64,000 bases of DNA, from contig JAUPFP010000044.1 of the NCBI GenBank assembly GCA_036925085.1, positions 1,426,001 through 1,490,000 on the forward strand. The letters run 5' to 3'. The position numbers were made by a program, and so were the translations under genes. Position 1 is the first letter of the stretch. Every line of letters starts with the position of its first letter. This stretch comes from Brachycybe producta (Eukaryota > Arthropoda > Diplopoda > Playtdesmida > Andrognathidae). This document shows, piece after piece, positions 22,434 to 32,883 of this stretch. The notes under the pieces are model-generated. The model was given only the letters and a program-made list of their open reading frames with translations, did not search any database and was not told the origin of the DNA.

Positions 22434-22987
22434 ATAGATATTAATTTTGTTTTTGTCCCACTGCAGTGGCTAATGCTTATTTTAAGAATGTTTTTTTTTT
22501 TTTTGAAAAATTTGGACAAAAAAAACGTGAAGCAAACGTTTTTTTTCCGAAACATTACAAAAAATAAAATAAAATTGTTTTCAAAACTAGAATGGTAAAA
22601 GATTATGCTAAGTTTTTTTATGGCAATATCTTGAAAAATAAAACTTTCTATAGTTCAGTTTGAAAATGATCCGTTTTTAGGTTTTTTCATTGGCATTTCA
22701 CGAAAAACTGTTTTCGCCATTTTGAAACTGTCATATAAAGTTTATTTTTGAAGATATCATAATAATAAAAACTTTTAAGCATTATCCACCAACTATTCTA
22801 GTTTCTAAAACATTTTGAATTTTTTCGTAATACTGTATTTCTCCTGAAAAATATTCGCTTGAAAAAATACAAATTTCCTCAAAACCGCAGGTTGAAGAAC
22901 TTGAAGGGAAGAAATCTCTTATAGAACGTAACTGCCACTGCAGTGGCGCCATCCGGAAGGGCCAAAAAAATATCTATTCAGCCACCT
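22434..22987. mobile_element. Family B MITE, complete, with TAA target duplication
   Basis: Starts AGGTAGCTAAATAGATATTAA and ends ATATCTATTCAGCCACCT, with TAA on both sides (22431-22433 and 22988-22990). The long inverted repeat includes CACTGCAGTGGC on both arms. It is related in build to family A but has a different sequence. Confidence 0.88.
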
Positions 22988-23783
22988 TAAATACAATATA
23001 TGCATGCTGCATTAAACAGAAAACAAAAAAACCTCAAGAGTTAATTAAGGACCACACACACAAATGATGTTATATCCAATTATGAAATAAGATACAATCA
23101 GTAATATATAAACTATACATGAATGAATTACTTAAATAGAAGAAGACCCGTGGTAGTTTATTCATTACTTTTTTTACTAATAGCTTCACGAAAGTGACAG
23201 CCACAAAACAAGAAGAAGAAAGAAAGAAGAAAAAAAAACCACCCTAAATGGACATCATCATACACACGTTTTAGAAATTCTAACATAAATGATAGCCAAT
23301 GATATCATTTGTTAAAAAAATTTCATTCTAAATGGATATCAAAATATATATAAGGCTCAAATGTGTCTAACCAGTTTTATAGTGCAGTGTAAAAAGGTGC
23401 ACTTAATACAATGTAATTCATGCCAGAGAAGAGTGTTGGCATTCCGTGACCATTGGCTTTCAACAAACAGTTGTCATATTTTGCAACATAATGTAACAAA
23501 AGAAACCCCCTGATGAGTCGTCAGCAAACAGACAAAAAAGCACTCAAAGGTGCTGTGTGTAACTAAGGGTTCAAAACTTCAATGCAATGAAGAAGACATT
23601 TTTGTTTTTTAGATTAGACACATACAGATCTAAGTATTTCTCTGTTTTCAAATCGGACTTCTTCTCATGAAAATAAAAGATAGTCACAGACAAGTGACAG
23701 ACACCCCCTCATAAGGTTTCTTCTGTACTAAAAATCCATTTCAAAATTACCATTTTAAACAACCAAAAAACCATTAAACCTTA
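22988..23783. other. Anonymous AT-rich DNA
   Basis: Nothing recognised. Confidence 0.5.
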
Positions 23784-24099
23784 TATCTACACCTAACAAG
23801 TTAAATGCATTTAAATATTGGACATGTTTTACAGAGCCAACTGTTAAGACCAAATAAACAATATGTCGAATTCAATTTATTCATTTAATAATATCAATAT
23901 ATTTAGTTAATATTTAAAGACAGTATATTAAATTTGTATTTCAATCTAATTTGTTAGTGTAATTGAAATATTGATTTAGTATTTCAATTTATTCAGTTAT
24001 TAATAAAAGTCTATTTTATTTTGTTCATGTCCTTAACTTGACTCCGTATAATTCAACTAAACACATTTAACTTGAATGCATTTAGCTCAAATGTAGATA
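23784..24099 (+). mobile_element. Diverged TACCTAG-family MITE, copy 3
   Basis: Ends are TATCTACACCTAAC and CAAATGTAGATA, differing from the standard ends, while the interior (AATATGTCGAATTCAATTTA, TTGACTCCGTATAATTCA) is the family core. It abuts copy 4 in opposite orientation, separated by a shared TAA. Confidence 0.75.
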
Positions 24100-24100
24100 A

Positions 24101-24394
24101 TACCTTGTACACACATGAGTTAAACGAATTCAAATTAAATATGTTTAGGTGAATTATATGGAATCCAGTTAAAGACATGAACCAAATAAAAATTGACTTT
24201 ATTATTAATATTTTAAAATTGAAATACTAAATCAATATTTTGTCAATAGTTTATATATTATTAATTATATTTAAGTATTAACTCAATATTGAATAAATTG
24301 AATTCGACATATTGTTTGTTTGCCCTTCACAGGGCTCTGTAGAACACGTTTATTATTTAAATGCATTTAAATTATCAAGTGTGTGTACTAGGTA
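24101..24394 (-). mobile_element. TACCTAG-family MITE, copy 4
   Basis: Plus-strand ends are TACCTTGTACACACATGAG and GTGTGTACTAGGTA, so it is inverted relative to copies 1-3. The left flank TAA is shared with copy 3. Confidence 0.85.
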
Positions 24395-24414
24395 AAAGGT
24401 ATTACTTAAAATGG

Positions 24415-24735
24415 TTTTAGGAAAAGCTGATTTTCGAACTCTTTATTCTGTCTTTCAGAACAGAAAAAATAAAAGAAACTACAAAGTGCTTTAGAAACTA
24501 AAAGGCTATAGAGTTCAATCACTTAAGGCTATTTTCATGTCGATATCTTTCGAAATAAACTTTTCATAAACGAAAATTTTAAAATTATCGTCTGCTTAAA
24601 GTTGGGTCCTTTTGAAACTCACATAAAAGTCTTATTTTGAAAGATATCAATATAAAAAATACCCTTACGTGATAGAGATACCCTTCTACTTTATAAAACA
24701 CAATTTAGTTTTTCATTTTAATCCTGAAATTTCGA
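24415..24735. mobile_element. Family A MITE
   Basis: Contains GATTTTCGAACTCTTTATTC, TTTAGAAACTAAAAGGCTA, GTCGATATCTTTCGAAATAAAC and GAAAGATATCAATATAAAAA in family order. Confidence 0.75.
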
Positions 24736-24744
24736 GAGATTGCA

Positions 24745-24836
24745 GTTAATTATATTATGCAAAATAAAAGTGGGTGGCATTAATTAACCCTTTAACATTA
24801 CAGCCACCCACTTTTATTTTGCGTAATATAATTAAC
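24745..24836. repeat. 34-bp inverted repeat with 24-nt loop
   Basis: Arms 24745-24778 and 24803-24836 pair at 33 of 34 positions. The arm reads GTTAATTATATTATGC... then AAAGTGGGTGGC. The single mismatch is a T versus C. Confidence 0.93.
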
Positions 24837-25055
24837 TAATGTTCTGAAATCTTAAAGGTTTGACCAAATAAGACAGTATTTTATTCTATTTAGTGTATTT
24901 TAAAAATAAAAAGTGTGTAGCCAAAAAAAAACTTTTTCATTTACCAAACAAAATGACACAAATCTAAATTTTTTAGTAAATCCTTCTGACGTCACAAGCT
25001 TCATCTTACAGCGACGCTACTACAATAGTGTGTTGTTAAAGTAGGCTCTCTCTAA

Positions 25056-25208
25056 AGCTTAGTACACACCGGATTCTTTGTTGCGACACATTGTTGCGGG
25101 GCTGCTCCGATTCAATGTTGCGAGACAGAATCGCAACAGACGAGATTCAGCCGCGATTCAGCCCCGCAACAATGTATCGCAACAAAGAATCCCGGTGTGT
25201 ACTACTCT
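25056..25208. mobile_element. PIF/Harbinger-like MITE, TTGCG word family, TAA target duplication
   Basis: 153 bp, ends AGCTTAGTACACACCGG and CCGGTGTGTACTACTCT, flanked by TAA at 25053-25055 and 25209-25211. Arms of over 45 bp pair (GGATTCTTTGTTGCGACAC...). The interior alternates TTGCG and CGCAA with GATTCAGCC. Confidence 0.9.
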
Positions 25209-25211
25209 TAA

Positions 25212-25680
25212 GTTCTAACCAAACGCAATGAAGTCTCAAAGGATAATAGAGACCACATTTATTTTGAAGATATCATATTCATATCATATATCCCAATGAA
25301 GTCATAAGTTATAACAAATAATAAATGAAGTACTTAAAATATAAATAAATACTAAACAAGAATTATATGAAAAATAAGTTCCTTTATATTGTGTAAACTT
25401 TACACAGTAAACTTATGAATTATAAAAATTCATAATTAACCTCATTCGTGAGGTTCACACATCCATACTTCATAACGATTTCTTTCATTATTTCATAAAT
25501 ATACATACAGTATACAATGTATATAATTCACCCTCGATAAATCTTTCCGTAAAACTCATACTTTTTATGTTTTTTAATTGGGTTAAATGGGTCCTTTGCG
25601 TTGAATTTTTTTTACATAGATCTAGTTTACCCTCACCCCGTTTCCATTTAAAATTTTATTAAATGAATAGTCACCATTTG
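25212..25680. other. Anonymous AT-rich DNA
   Basis: Nothing recognised. Confidence 0.5.
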
Positions 25681-25699
25681 GTATACAGAGCGAATCGAC

Positions 25700-26255
25700 A
25701 ACATTCAACGACCAAAACACCCCTCGAACTCTGGTAATTCCATATTTCAAGAGAGAAACTTGAAAAGTGTTTTAGAAACTAGAAAGGTAGATAATTTACT
25801 TACCGGTATTTTCAGTTTGATATCTTTTAAAATAAGTTATTTAGGGCAGCTTGAAAACTACGTAACATTTAAAAACTTTTGTCTATAAAATGTTTATTTT
25901 GAAAGATATCAATCAATCAACATGAAAATATCCTTATATGATTGATCTACCCTTCTAGTTTCTAAAGTTTCTTATAATTTTGCTCTTGAAAGACTTGAAT
26001 GTTTTTTTTTAGAAACTAGAATGGTAGCTTAATCAGTAGAAGGGTATTTTCACGTCATAATATCTTTCAAAATAAACTTTTTATACCAGTTTAAAAATGA
26101 CACAACTTTTAAGTAGACTATATTTTTTAATTTTTGTTACTAAAAAAGTTTACTTTGAAAGATATCAATATGAAAATAAAAAGCGATTGAGCTACCCTTC
26201 TAGTTTCTAAAAAAAAAACTAGTTTCTCTTAATTTTTCTTCCTATAAACCATCTT
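25700..26255. mobile_element. Two overlapping family A MITE copies
   Basis: The first copy runs from about 25715 to 25995 and ends CTAGTTTCTAAAGTTTC. A second, from about 26000 to 26255, restarts with TTTTAGAAACTAGAATGGTAGC. Both carry the GATATC..TCAAAATAA palindromic halves. Confidence 0.7.
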
Positions 26256-27540
26256 AATGCATCATCAGAAACGCAAACCAAAAAGTTCCAAGTCCCTTTT
26301 TTCACTTAGAAAGTGAACATGATTTAATTTAATAAAATAAATAATCAATAAAGAGATAATTAATAAATAATGTAATTATTCATAATAGAAAAAGATTAAA
26401 CCGAATCGTATAAATTTTAAGAGAAAAAAAAAGGGGGCGACCCCTTCTCTTTGCCTGAATTTTATTCTAATAACTTATAAGGATGGACCAATAATTTCTA
26501 CCTGACAGGTAAAAAAAATATCTACATAAAAAGCTCTCTCTTGTGTAGCAACAGCAAAAAAAAATGATGGAAGCTTTTGGTATATTTTAAGTTTTCATGT
26601 GGCTAACACCTGAAAAACAGAAGGGAAAAAAACATGAAGAATACCTTCGGACAGAAAACACGGCATAAAAAAAAGTAAAGCACGAACTTTCATTTTTTTT
26701 GGTTCTTTCCTTCTCCATATTTCACGATCACTTTCGTATATACAGGCACATATATATATATAGTATATGTACCTGCCGAAATTGAACGAAAAAAAAAAAC
26801 AGAACTTATAATTGTCTTATCCCGTTTTACCACATCTTTTTTTTAAAAGGCCATAGGGCAGAATTCTAGCCCCACCCCTCTCTAAGCATCTCTAATATTA
26901 AAAGAGATGGTGACCTCATGGACCACAGTGGTGAACAAGGGGAGATATGGAGGAAGAGGAGGATGATGATGATGATGATGATGACCACAACCTGAGAGGA
27001 TCATCTTCGTGGGAAAGACCTTGGTCTGAATCTCCATCAACCACCTCAAGAAAGATAAAGAAGAAAAAAAACTGAGATATTTAAGAAAGAAAAAAATAGA
27101 ACAAATTTCGCTAGAAGAACAAAATCAATGGATTTTTTTATTATTATCAATGATCAGTTGATCACGCAAATGTTGAACTGCCGTCAACTTCGAGGCAGAA
27201 CAAGAAAACAGGGTTGTCATAGCGAATATACGTCCTCATCGTAAGTCTAAAATAAGGTTTCCGAAGTACGGCCAACAGTTTCGATTAAATTAAATTCAAC
27301 TCAATACACCTGCAATCAGCTTGAAAACCATGTGGCTGTGGATATGCTGTCATAAATTATTGTCATTTAGACAAAGTTTAGACAAAATCGTAAAATTCAG
27401 TCTGTCTAGGCTAAAAGGCTACAAGAAAATTCCATAGTCTAAATACATTTGAAAAGAAAGACCAGAAGTATGTGATAGTTCTAGCTGTTTATTTTTTTCT
27501 TTAATAAGCTTTGGATAGCCATTTTTATTTAAAAGGGGAT
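26256..27540. other. Anonymous DNA with a (GAT)n tract
   Basis: (GAT)n at about 26962-26982, within a somewhat GC-richer stretch 26860-27060. No supported exon. Confidence 0.45.
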
Positions 27541-27885
27541 TTTTAAAGTAAGGATGCTATCAAACAATGCAATGTTCTCTGCAGCTAGCAAACGTTCAAG
27601 AAGGGCAAAGATTTGCTCAGCTCTACAGTATGCTAGTCATTCTACCTGCATTCCCACTTGCAGCCCTATGCTGACAGGCGAGCAGCCATGCTCACCAATC
27701 TCCCTTGAAGGTAGTGAGCATGAGAAGACCAGTAAAAACATGGGCCGATCATCACTCCGAGGTACAGCATTGAGGAGAATGGTTTCATTACTATCTCTTC
27801 CATGTGAAGGTACGGTTGCCTAACCAATCTCTGTGCAGAATGGAAAAGGACAACAATCTTGTCCACTATGTAAGACACTACCCTA
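27540..27885. other. Unidentified GC-richer segment with open frames on both strands
   Basis: A plus-strand frame of 89 codons (27554-27823) and a minus-strand frame of 70 codons (27666-27878) overlap. Base composition is clearly more balanced than in the flanks. I recognise no domain in either product, no strong splice sites and no repeat partner in the window. It could be a captured gene fragment, an exon of an unknown gene or an unrelated transposon remnant. Confidence 0.3.
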
Positions 27886-27959
27886 CCTTTTATATTTCAT
27901 GTATTAGATTTACTCAAAAACAATTCTAAATTGGTGAACAATATTCTAATAGTGGTCTA

Positions 27960-28150
27960 ATAAGAGTAAAATAACAGACCTTATTTTTTACATTTTATGT
28001 ACAAAAGACAGAATAACCAGAAGTTCAAGGGGCGTTTTACACATAAAACCAACTTATTGGAGGAAAAAACTCTAAATGCCCTAAAATATTATTAATGAAA
28101 ATACTTTATCTACTATTCTAGTTTCTAACTTTTGTATTTCGTTCACAAAT
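27960..28150. mobile_element. Family A MITE fragment
   Basis: ACAGAATAACCAGAAGTTCA, GGGGCGTTTTACAC and TACTATTCTAGTTTCTAAC are family A pieces in rearranged order. Confidence 0.55.
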
Positions 28151-28689
28151 TCCAATCTAAAAAAAAAGTTCAAAGTCGATTATGTGCAAATCTCTGAAAC
28201 TGTATTTACAAATTAATTTATTTACATGAAGTTCATCAGACCATATAGTTTAAATCTAAAAAATGTTTTCATCAGTGAAGTAAAAACAGAAGTTCAGACT
28301 TGTAATTTCTGAAGTGTACACACATTGTTGCATTTATAACCATAAGGTTCTTCTTCCATATACGAATAATGATGCTACACATGATTTATTTTTAATTAAA
28401 ATAAAATAAAGCGGAAGTCAAAATGTTTTTTTTTAAAAGATGCCGACAATTATGATTTTTTTAAAAAAAAACATATAATAAGTACCATTATTACATTTGT
28501 AGCAAGTTAGAAGTTAGTTGGTTGTATAATTGTAATGTAAAAAAAACGAAAATTAAATGAGTAAAATGTCAAGTTCACCTGCACACAACAATGTAACTAC
28601 CAAAATGAACAATCAACACGAAACTCATCATCATCATATGAAATATATTTAAATATAAATATGAATAAGAAGGGTCCCCCCTTCTAGAT
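28151..28689. other. Anonymous AT-rich DNA
   Basis: Nothing recognised. Confidence 0.5.
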
Positions 28690-29237
28690 ACAGAATGGTC
28701 CAAAAAAATGTATAAACACTTTAAATGTTAATAACTGCAATTTTTATTTTAATTACATTTAATTTCATAATTTTTATAATTAAGTGTAAATGTTACAATA
28801 AAGATTAGTTAAATTAGCATTGCATGTTTTATGTTTAAATGATGCATTATCTCATGTTTTCAAAATGTCACCTCATCGCATTGCTCACATTGGTTATTAA
28901 CTGATCTGCAAACATTATTAACTTAGTATCTCTTGCAAATTGTGCGACAATTCTCTTCGATTTTTTTCCCCCATTTCTACAACACTGAGGTACGTTAATA
29001 TTGATGTTTGCAGATCAGTTTTTTTTACTAATGTCAGCAATGCCTTAATGAGACAGGCGACATTTTGAAAACTTGCGATAAGGCATCATATTTAAAAATA
29101 AAACATAAAATGCTTTTATATCTAAATCTGTATAGTAACAGTTACTGCTTATAAAATTATTAAATTAAATTTAAGAAAATAAAACATGGCAGTTATTAAC
29201 AGCCAAAGTGTGTATACATTTTTAGGACACACACTGT
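28690..29237. mobile_element. Palindromic mariner-like element without coding capacity
   Basis: The left end CAGAATGGTCCAAAAAAATG, then TATAAACACTTT, pairs with the right end CATTTTTAGGACACACACTG. Inner arms also pair: GTTAATAACTGC, AAAATGTCACCTCATCGCA and CTGATCTGCAAAC. The terminal style (CAGNGTGNCCNAAAAAATGTATACAC...TTT) resembles Tc1/mariner MITEs. A TA flank is present at 28689-28690 only. Confidence 0.7.
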
Positions 29238-29473
29238 CTGGGGTGCGTATTTTTACCCTCGTGAATTCTACATAATAATCATACATACCAAACTGACAAC
29301 ACAACCAACCTTTCATTAGCACTCTTATCAAAGCAAAAGATATGCATAAACAACTCTCTCTCTCTCTCTAGGGCTTTATCTTGGCCCAACTTGAAGTGAA
29401 ATACGTCAATCGACATTGCAAAATTACCATAAAAGTATAATTTTAAAGATATACTTGGTAAAAATATCCCCTC
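29238..29473. other. Anonymous AT-rich DNA
   Basis: Short (TC)n near 29356. Nothing else. Confidence 0.5.
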
Positions 29474-29835
29474 AAGAATGCAAGTAGATCATTTATTTTG
29501 TGCGTGCAGCATTAGATGGCGGCACTAGCCCTCCCATAGAATGACAGAAATGTACTCACACTCTTCAACTGTGACTCCTCACCTTCCTTTTTTCACGTGA
29601 CAAACTTTTAATTGCGGGTCGCTATTTCTACACGTGCTCTCTTCACTTATATTATGTTCTAGGCACATTTGTCACGTGCTGATAATTAAGGTTGTTTTGG
29701 ACGCTTTTTGAGAGCTAAAAGGCTGCATTCGATTTCAACTAATTGGCGACGAGTGTAGTTTTCCACCTGTGGAGGTCGCAAGCGCCATCTACCATGCATT
29801 TACACAAGTATTTTGCTATAGAGCCCTCTTAAGTG
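29474..29835. repeat. E-box-rich interspersed repeat, copy 2
   Basis: Partner of 5477-5840. It begins CAAGAATGCAAGTAGATC and ends GAGCCCTCTTA. AGATGGCGGCACTAGCCC resembles the YY1 core (AAGATGGCGGC). Three CACGTG sites lie at 29594, 29631 and 29673, matching the three in copy 1. Confidence 0.8.
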
Positions 29836-30070
29836 ATTCATAGACTTTTCTAGCTTTTAGAACATTCAGTTTTTTAATTTTCTATTTTTGAAAAATACAA
29901 AATAAATAGTTCTATTCCATTGCTCTCTTCATTTGCATATATATGAGTTACTGAGCTGCCCTTTTCTAGTTTCTAAAACACTTTCAAGTTTCTCTTAAAT
30001 TTGCACCCATCAAGAGTTCGAGAAGCGTTTACACTTTAAAATCACCTTAGTTCCATTCTATATTCGACAA
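29836..30070. mobile_element. Family A MITE, right half
   Basis: CTTTTCTAGTTTCTAAAACACTTTC, then TTTGCACCCATCAAG and GTTTACACTTTAAAATCACCTTAG, all read as the right terminus of family A. Confidence 0.65.
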
Positions 30071-31491
30071 AAAGCAGGCTGAACAAAAGCTGAAATTTTT
30101 TCTTCCTGTCATGGCAGAATTAATTTTTTTTTCTTCAGCCAACTAACTGCAATGCATCTTTTAAAAAGCAATCGTGTCCTGAAGTGTTTCCCACTATAAT
30201 GCGTGAAATAATTTGAACGCAACGGAATGCAGAAATGTAACTAGATATATATTCTGATTTTTTCACAGCATGTGGGCCCCAGGCCTAAACGTCATTTTGA
30301 GTGTCAAAGGGTTAAAAAAAATGTCGCATTTGAAATAAACTTCACTCGTTTTCCATTTGACACAAGACTTTCTAAAATAAAAATTGTATTAGCTCTTCTA
30401 AACTTTGAAGCAGAATTTTTGCTCCAAACTCAAATGTCGTAATTTTTCTCTTAGAAAAAAAAAAAACGTGAACAACATATTGAACAAAACTGAGCTTTAA
30501 ATGTTACTTTGATGAATTAAGGAGCTGACCTGGGCTCCTAAAGTGCCATTGAACCTCTTTTTTTTTCTCTTTAATAATTTGAATTTATATATCTAATAAA
30601 AAAACTAAACATTTAAACATTAATTTCTATTTAAGAAATTTAAAAAATATTATAACTATATATACATGCATATTATATGAAATGGTTAGACTCTTTAATT
30701 ATAAATGGTTTAGTGACGTTTTTTTTAAATATAAAACATACCGTTTAATTTAACTAAATTCAAATTAACATTTTTTAAAGGAGAAATAAGTGCATTAAAC
30801 TCTTTTAAAAAAGAAGTTAAATGCTAAGAAAAACTAAATTAGGTTATGAGTGGCCTTTTGACGTCGCTACATATAAATAACGGGCACTTTTTTAAAATTA
30901 AGGGCGCTTTTTAAAAACAAAACAAAAAAACAGTGGCATATAAAATTTCGTTATATATTCTAATAATATCCGGATGTTTTTTCCTGAAAAACAAATTCTC
31001 TCCCTTTCTCCAGAAAGGCGCCCAACAAATTAGAAAACATCATCATCATCATCATCATTCCATTAAAAAAGATAGAAAAAAAAACTTAACAAAAAAATAA
31101 ATAAATGCATTGTAGATCAGAGGTTATAAAAGAGGATGACGCATTTTTTTACATATAAAAATTCAGACCTTAAGGTAAGAAGTAAGAAGGTAGAAGGGCA
31201 AACTGAGTCAAAAAAAAAAAACGAGTGAAGAAAGGTAAAAACGTTTTTTTTTTGTTCTTCATGAAATTATTTCAAGAGAAATGAGATTTTGTTTTATTTG
31301 AATGACATGCGATATAAAAAAAACTGACCTTAAGATAAACCTAGTTAACAAAATGAACATTTTTTTCAGAGATCAGAACCTCAAACGTAAACTTGGTAAT
31401 TATAATTAGCAAAATGTAGAAAACTGTTTTAAGTAATGGCATCTAGTAAATAAAATAAAAATGCAAACCACGACACATTGTAACGACCGGT
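30071..31491. other. Anonymous AT-rich DNA
   Basis: (CAT)n near 31041-31057. No gene or element recognised. Confidence 0.5.
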
Positions 31492-31645
31492 CCCGTCACA
31501 ATACCCTGGGCAGTTTTCCCCAACCCACACTCACCCAGCCAGACTCCGTCGTGGACGGGATCGCAGCATTAGTTGCACTCTTGCACTCCGTGTCCTGGCT
31601 GGGTGAGTGTGGGTTGGGGAAAAGTGCCCAGGGTATAGTGACGGG
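31492..31645. mobile_element. GC-rich inverted repeat with 51-bp arms
   Basis: Arms 31492-31542 and 31595-31645 pair at 49 of 51 positions (CCCGTCACAATACCCTGGGC ... CTCACCCAGCCAG). They surround a 52-nt loop. High GC is striking in this AT-rich setting. It resembles a young MITE, but no target duplication or second copy was found. Confidence 0.85.
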
Positions 31646-31784
31646 CCACCAAAAAAATGCTTTTTAAATATTGCAGAAGAGTTTAATTTAATCAAAACTA
31701 TTCCAATTAAATGCAATGCTATCTCTATATATGGTAGATAGTATAGAGACAAACATTTTGAAAACAAAAATTAAAGGTCCAGCA

Positions 31785-32075
31785 CAAACCAGACCCACCA
31801 AACCTGATACTAATAGTAAGCCCAGCCAGCCCATTAACTCGTTGAGGTCCATGAAGCTTCAACAGGCCCACAAAGCCCATCAAGCCAATGAAGTCTACAA
31901 ACAGCATAAATCCCATGAGGTCTAAAAAGCCCATCAGGCCCATAAGATCTACAAAGCCAAGCTGTACAAAGGTTCATAAGATGTACAAAGCACACCTGGG
32001 CCCTGAAGCCCGTAAGATGTACAAAGCCAACCTGTGCCCTGAAGCCCATATGGTCCACAAAGCCCTTAGTAGCAG
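31785..32075. repeat. Degenerate minisatellite (GCCCAT-AAGCC type), copy 2
   Basis: Words such as GCCCACAAAGCCCATCAAGCC and GCCCATAAGATCTACAAAGCC form a loose 9-18 bp repeat, with one clearer block (GATGTACAAAGCCAACCTG...GCCCTGAAGCCC) repeated twice. It is the reverse complement of the tract at 7410-7720. The four overlapping open frames are low-complexity products of the repeat. Confidence 0.75.
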
Positions 32076-32661
32076 TGAATATTACCACTGTTTAGTTATT
32101 TAATTCATCATAATTTTATACCTGATTTTGTTTTATACCTGATTTGTTACCTGATTTTTCTTCCAACAACTTCTAATGAAATTTTCTGCTAATTTAAAAA
32201 ACACATTTCGTACTTTCAAGTTTTCAATTAATAGGTTTGGGTGGAATTAATTTAAAACAAATTAAAACTTTAAATGGAAAAATAATCTGATGTATTTATA
32301 TGAAAATTAACTAAATTTCTTTCAAATAAAAAAGGGGAATTCTGTTCAAATTAACTGCAAAAAGCAACAACACCAGAAGCGAAAAAAAAGTAACAGCACT
32401 AGAACAACAGTGCCATCTATATTCATCATTGAGAAACTGAATGTTTAAAAAAATATCAAGACAAACATAATTCTTATTTATCTGATTTTTTGTGTTAAAC
32501 ACTTTCCTATCTTGTAAGAGGCCCTTATAAGGTTCCTTATAAAAAAAAAATTGATTCACTAGTTTTGATCAATCAATCAATTCTATTTTCACTTGAAATC
32601 ATTCATAATCAAAATCAATTGTCATTCAAAGTTTAATGAGAAAATATGGCAAATAAGACCA
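32076..32661. other. Anonymous AT-rich DNA
   Basis: Nothing recognised. TGATCAATCAATCAATTC near 32565 is a short simple repeat. Confidence 0.5.
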
Positions 32662-32669
32662 TATAATAT

Positions 32670-32875
32670 ACAGGCAATTAGAAATCGGGACGAACACAAG
32701 TTGGCTCCGCCCTTTTTACGACGAACGACAACTTCTAATTGGTTTGTTGTGTGGTTCGACGTTGAAAAGGGCGGAGCATGTGACGTCAGACTACATAACC
32801 AACCAATTAGAAGTTGCCGGTCATCATAAAAAGGGCGGAGCCAACTTCTGTTTGTCCCGATTTCTAATTGCCTGT
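32670..32875. mobile_element. ACAGGC-family MITE with perfect 8-bp target duplication
   Basis: Starts ACAGGCAATTAGAAATCGGG and ends with its complement. Both flanks carry TATAATAT (32662-32669 and 32876-32883). Arms of over 45 bp include GGCTCCGCCCTTTTT. The interior has CCAATTAGAAGTTG and GGGCGGAGCATGTGACGTCA. Confidence 0.92.
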
Positions 32876-32883
32876 TATAATAT

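Noticed and set aside
26916-27044. Possible minus-strand exon with an acidic segment and a serine run
   Set aside because: The serine run is a (GAT)n microsatellite, the acceptor (TTGAG) is weak and nothing downstream supports splicing.
31716-32103. His/Lys- or Gly/Phe-rich frames on both strands
   Set aside because: Products of a degenerate minisatellite; no conserved domain.
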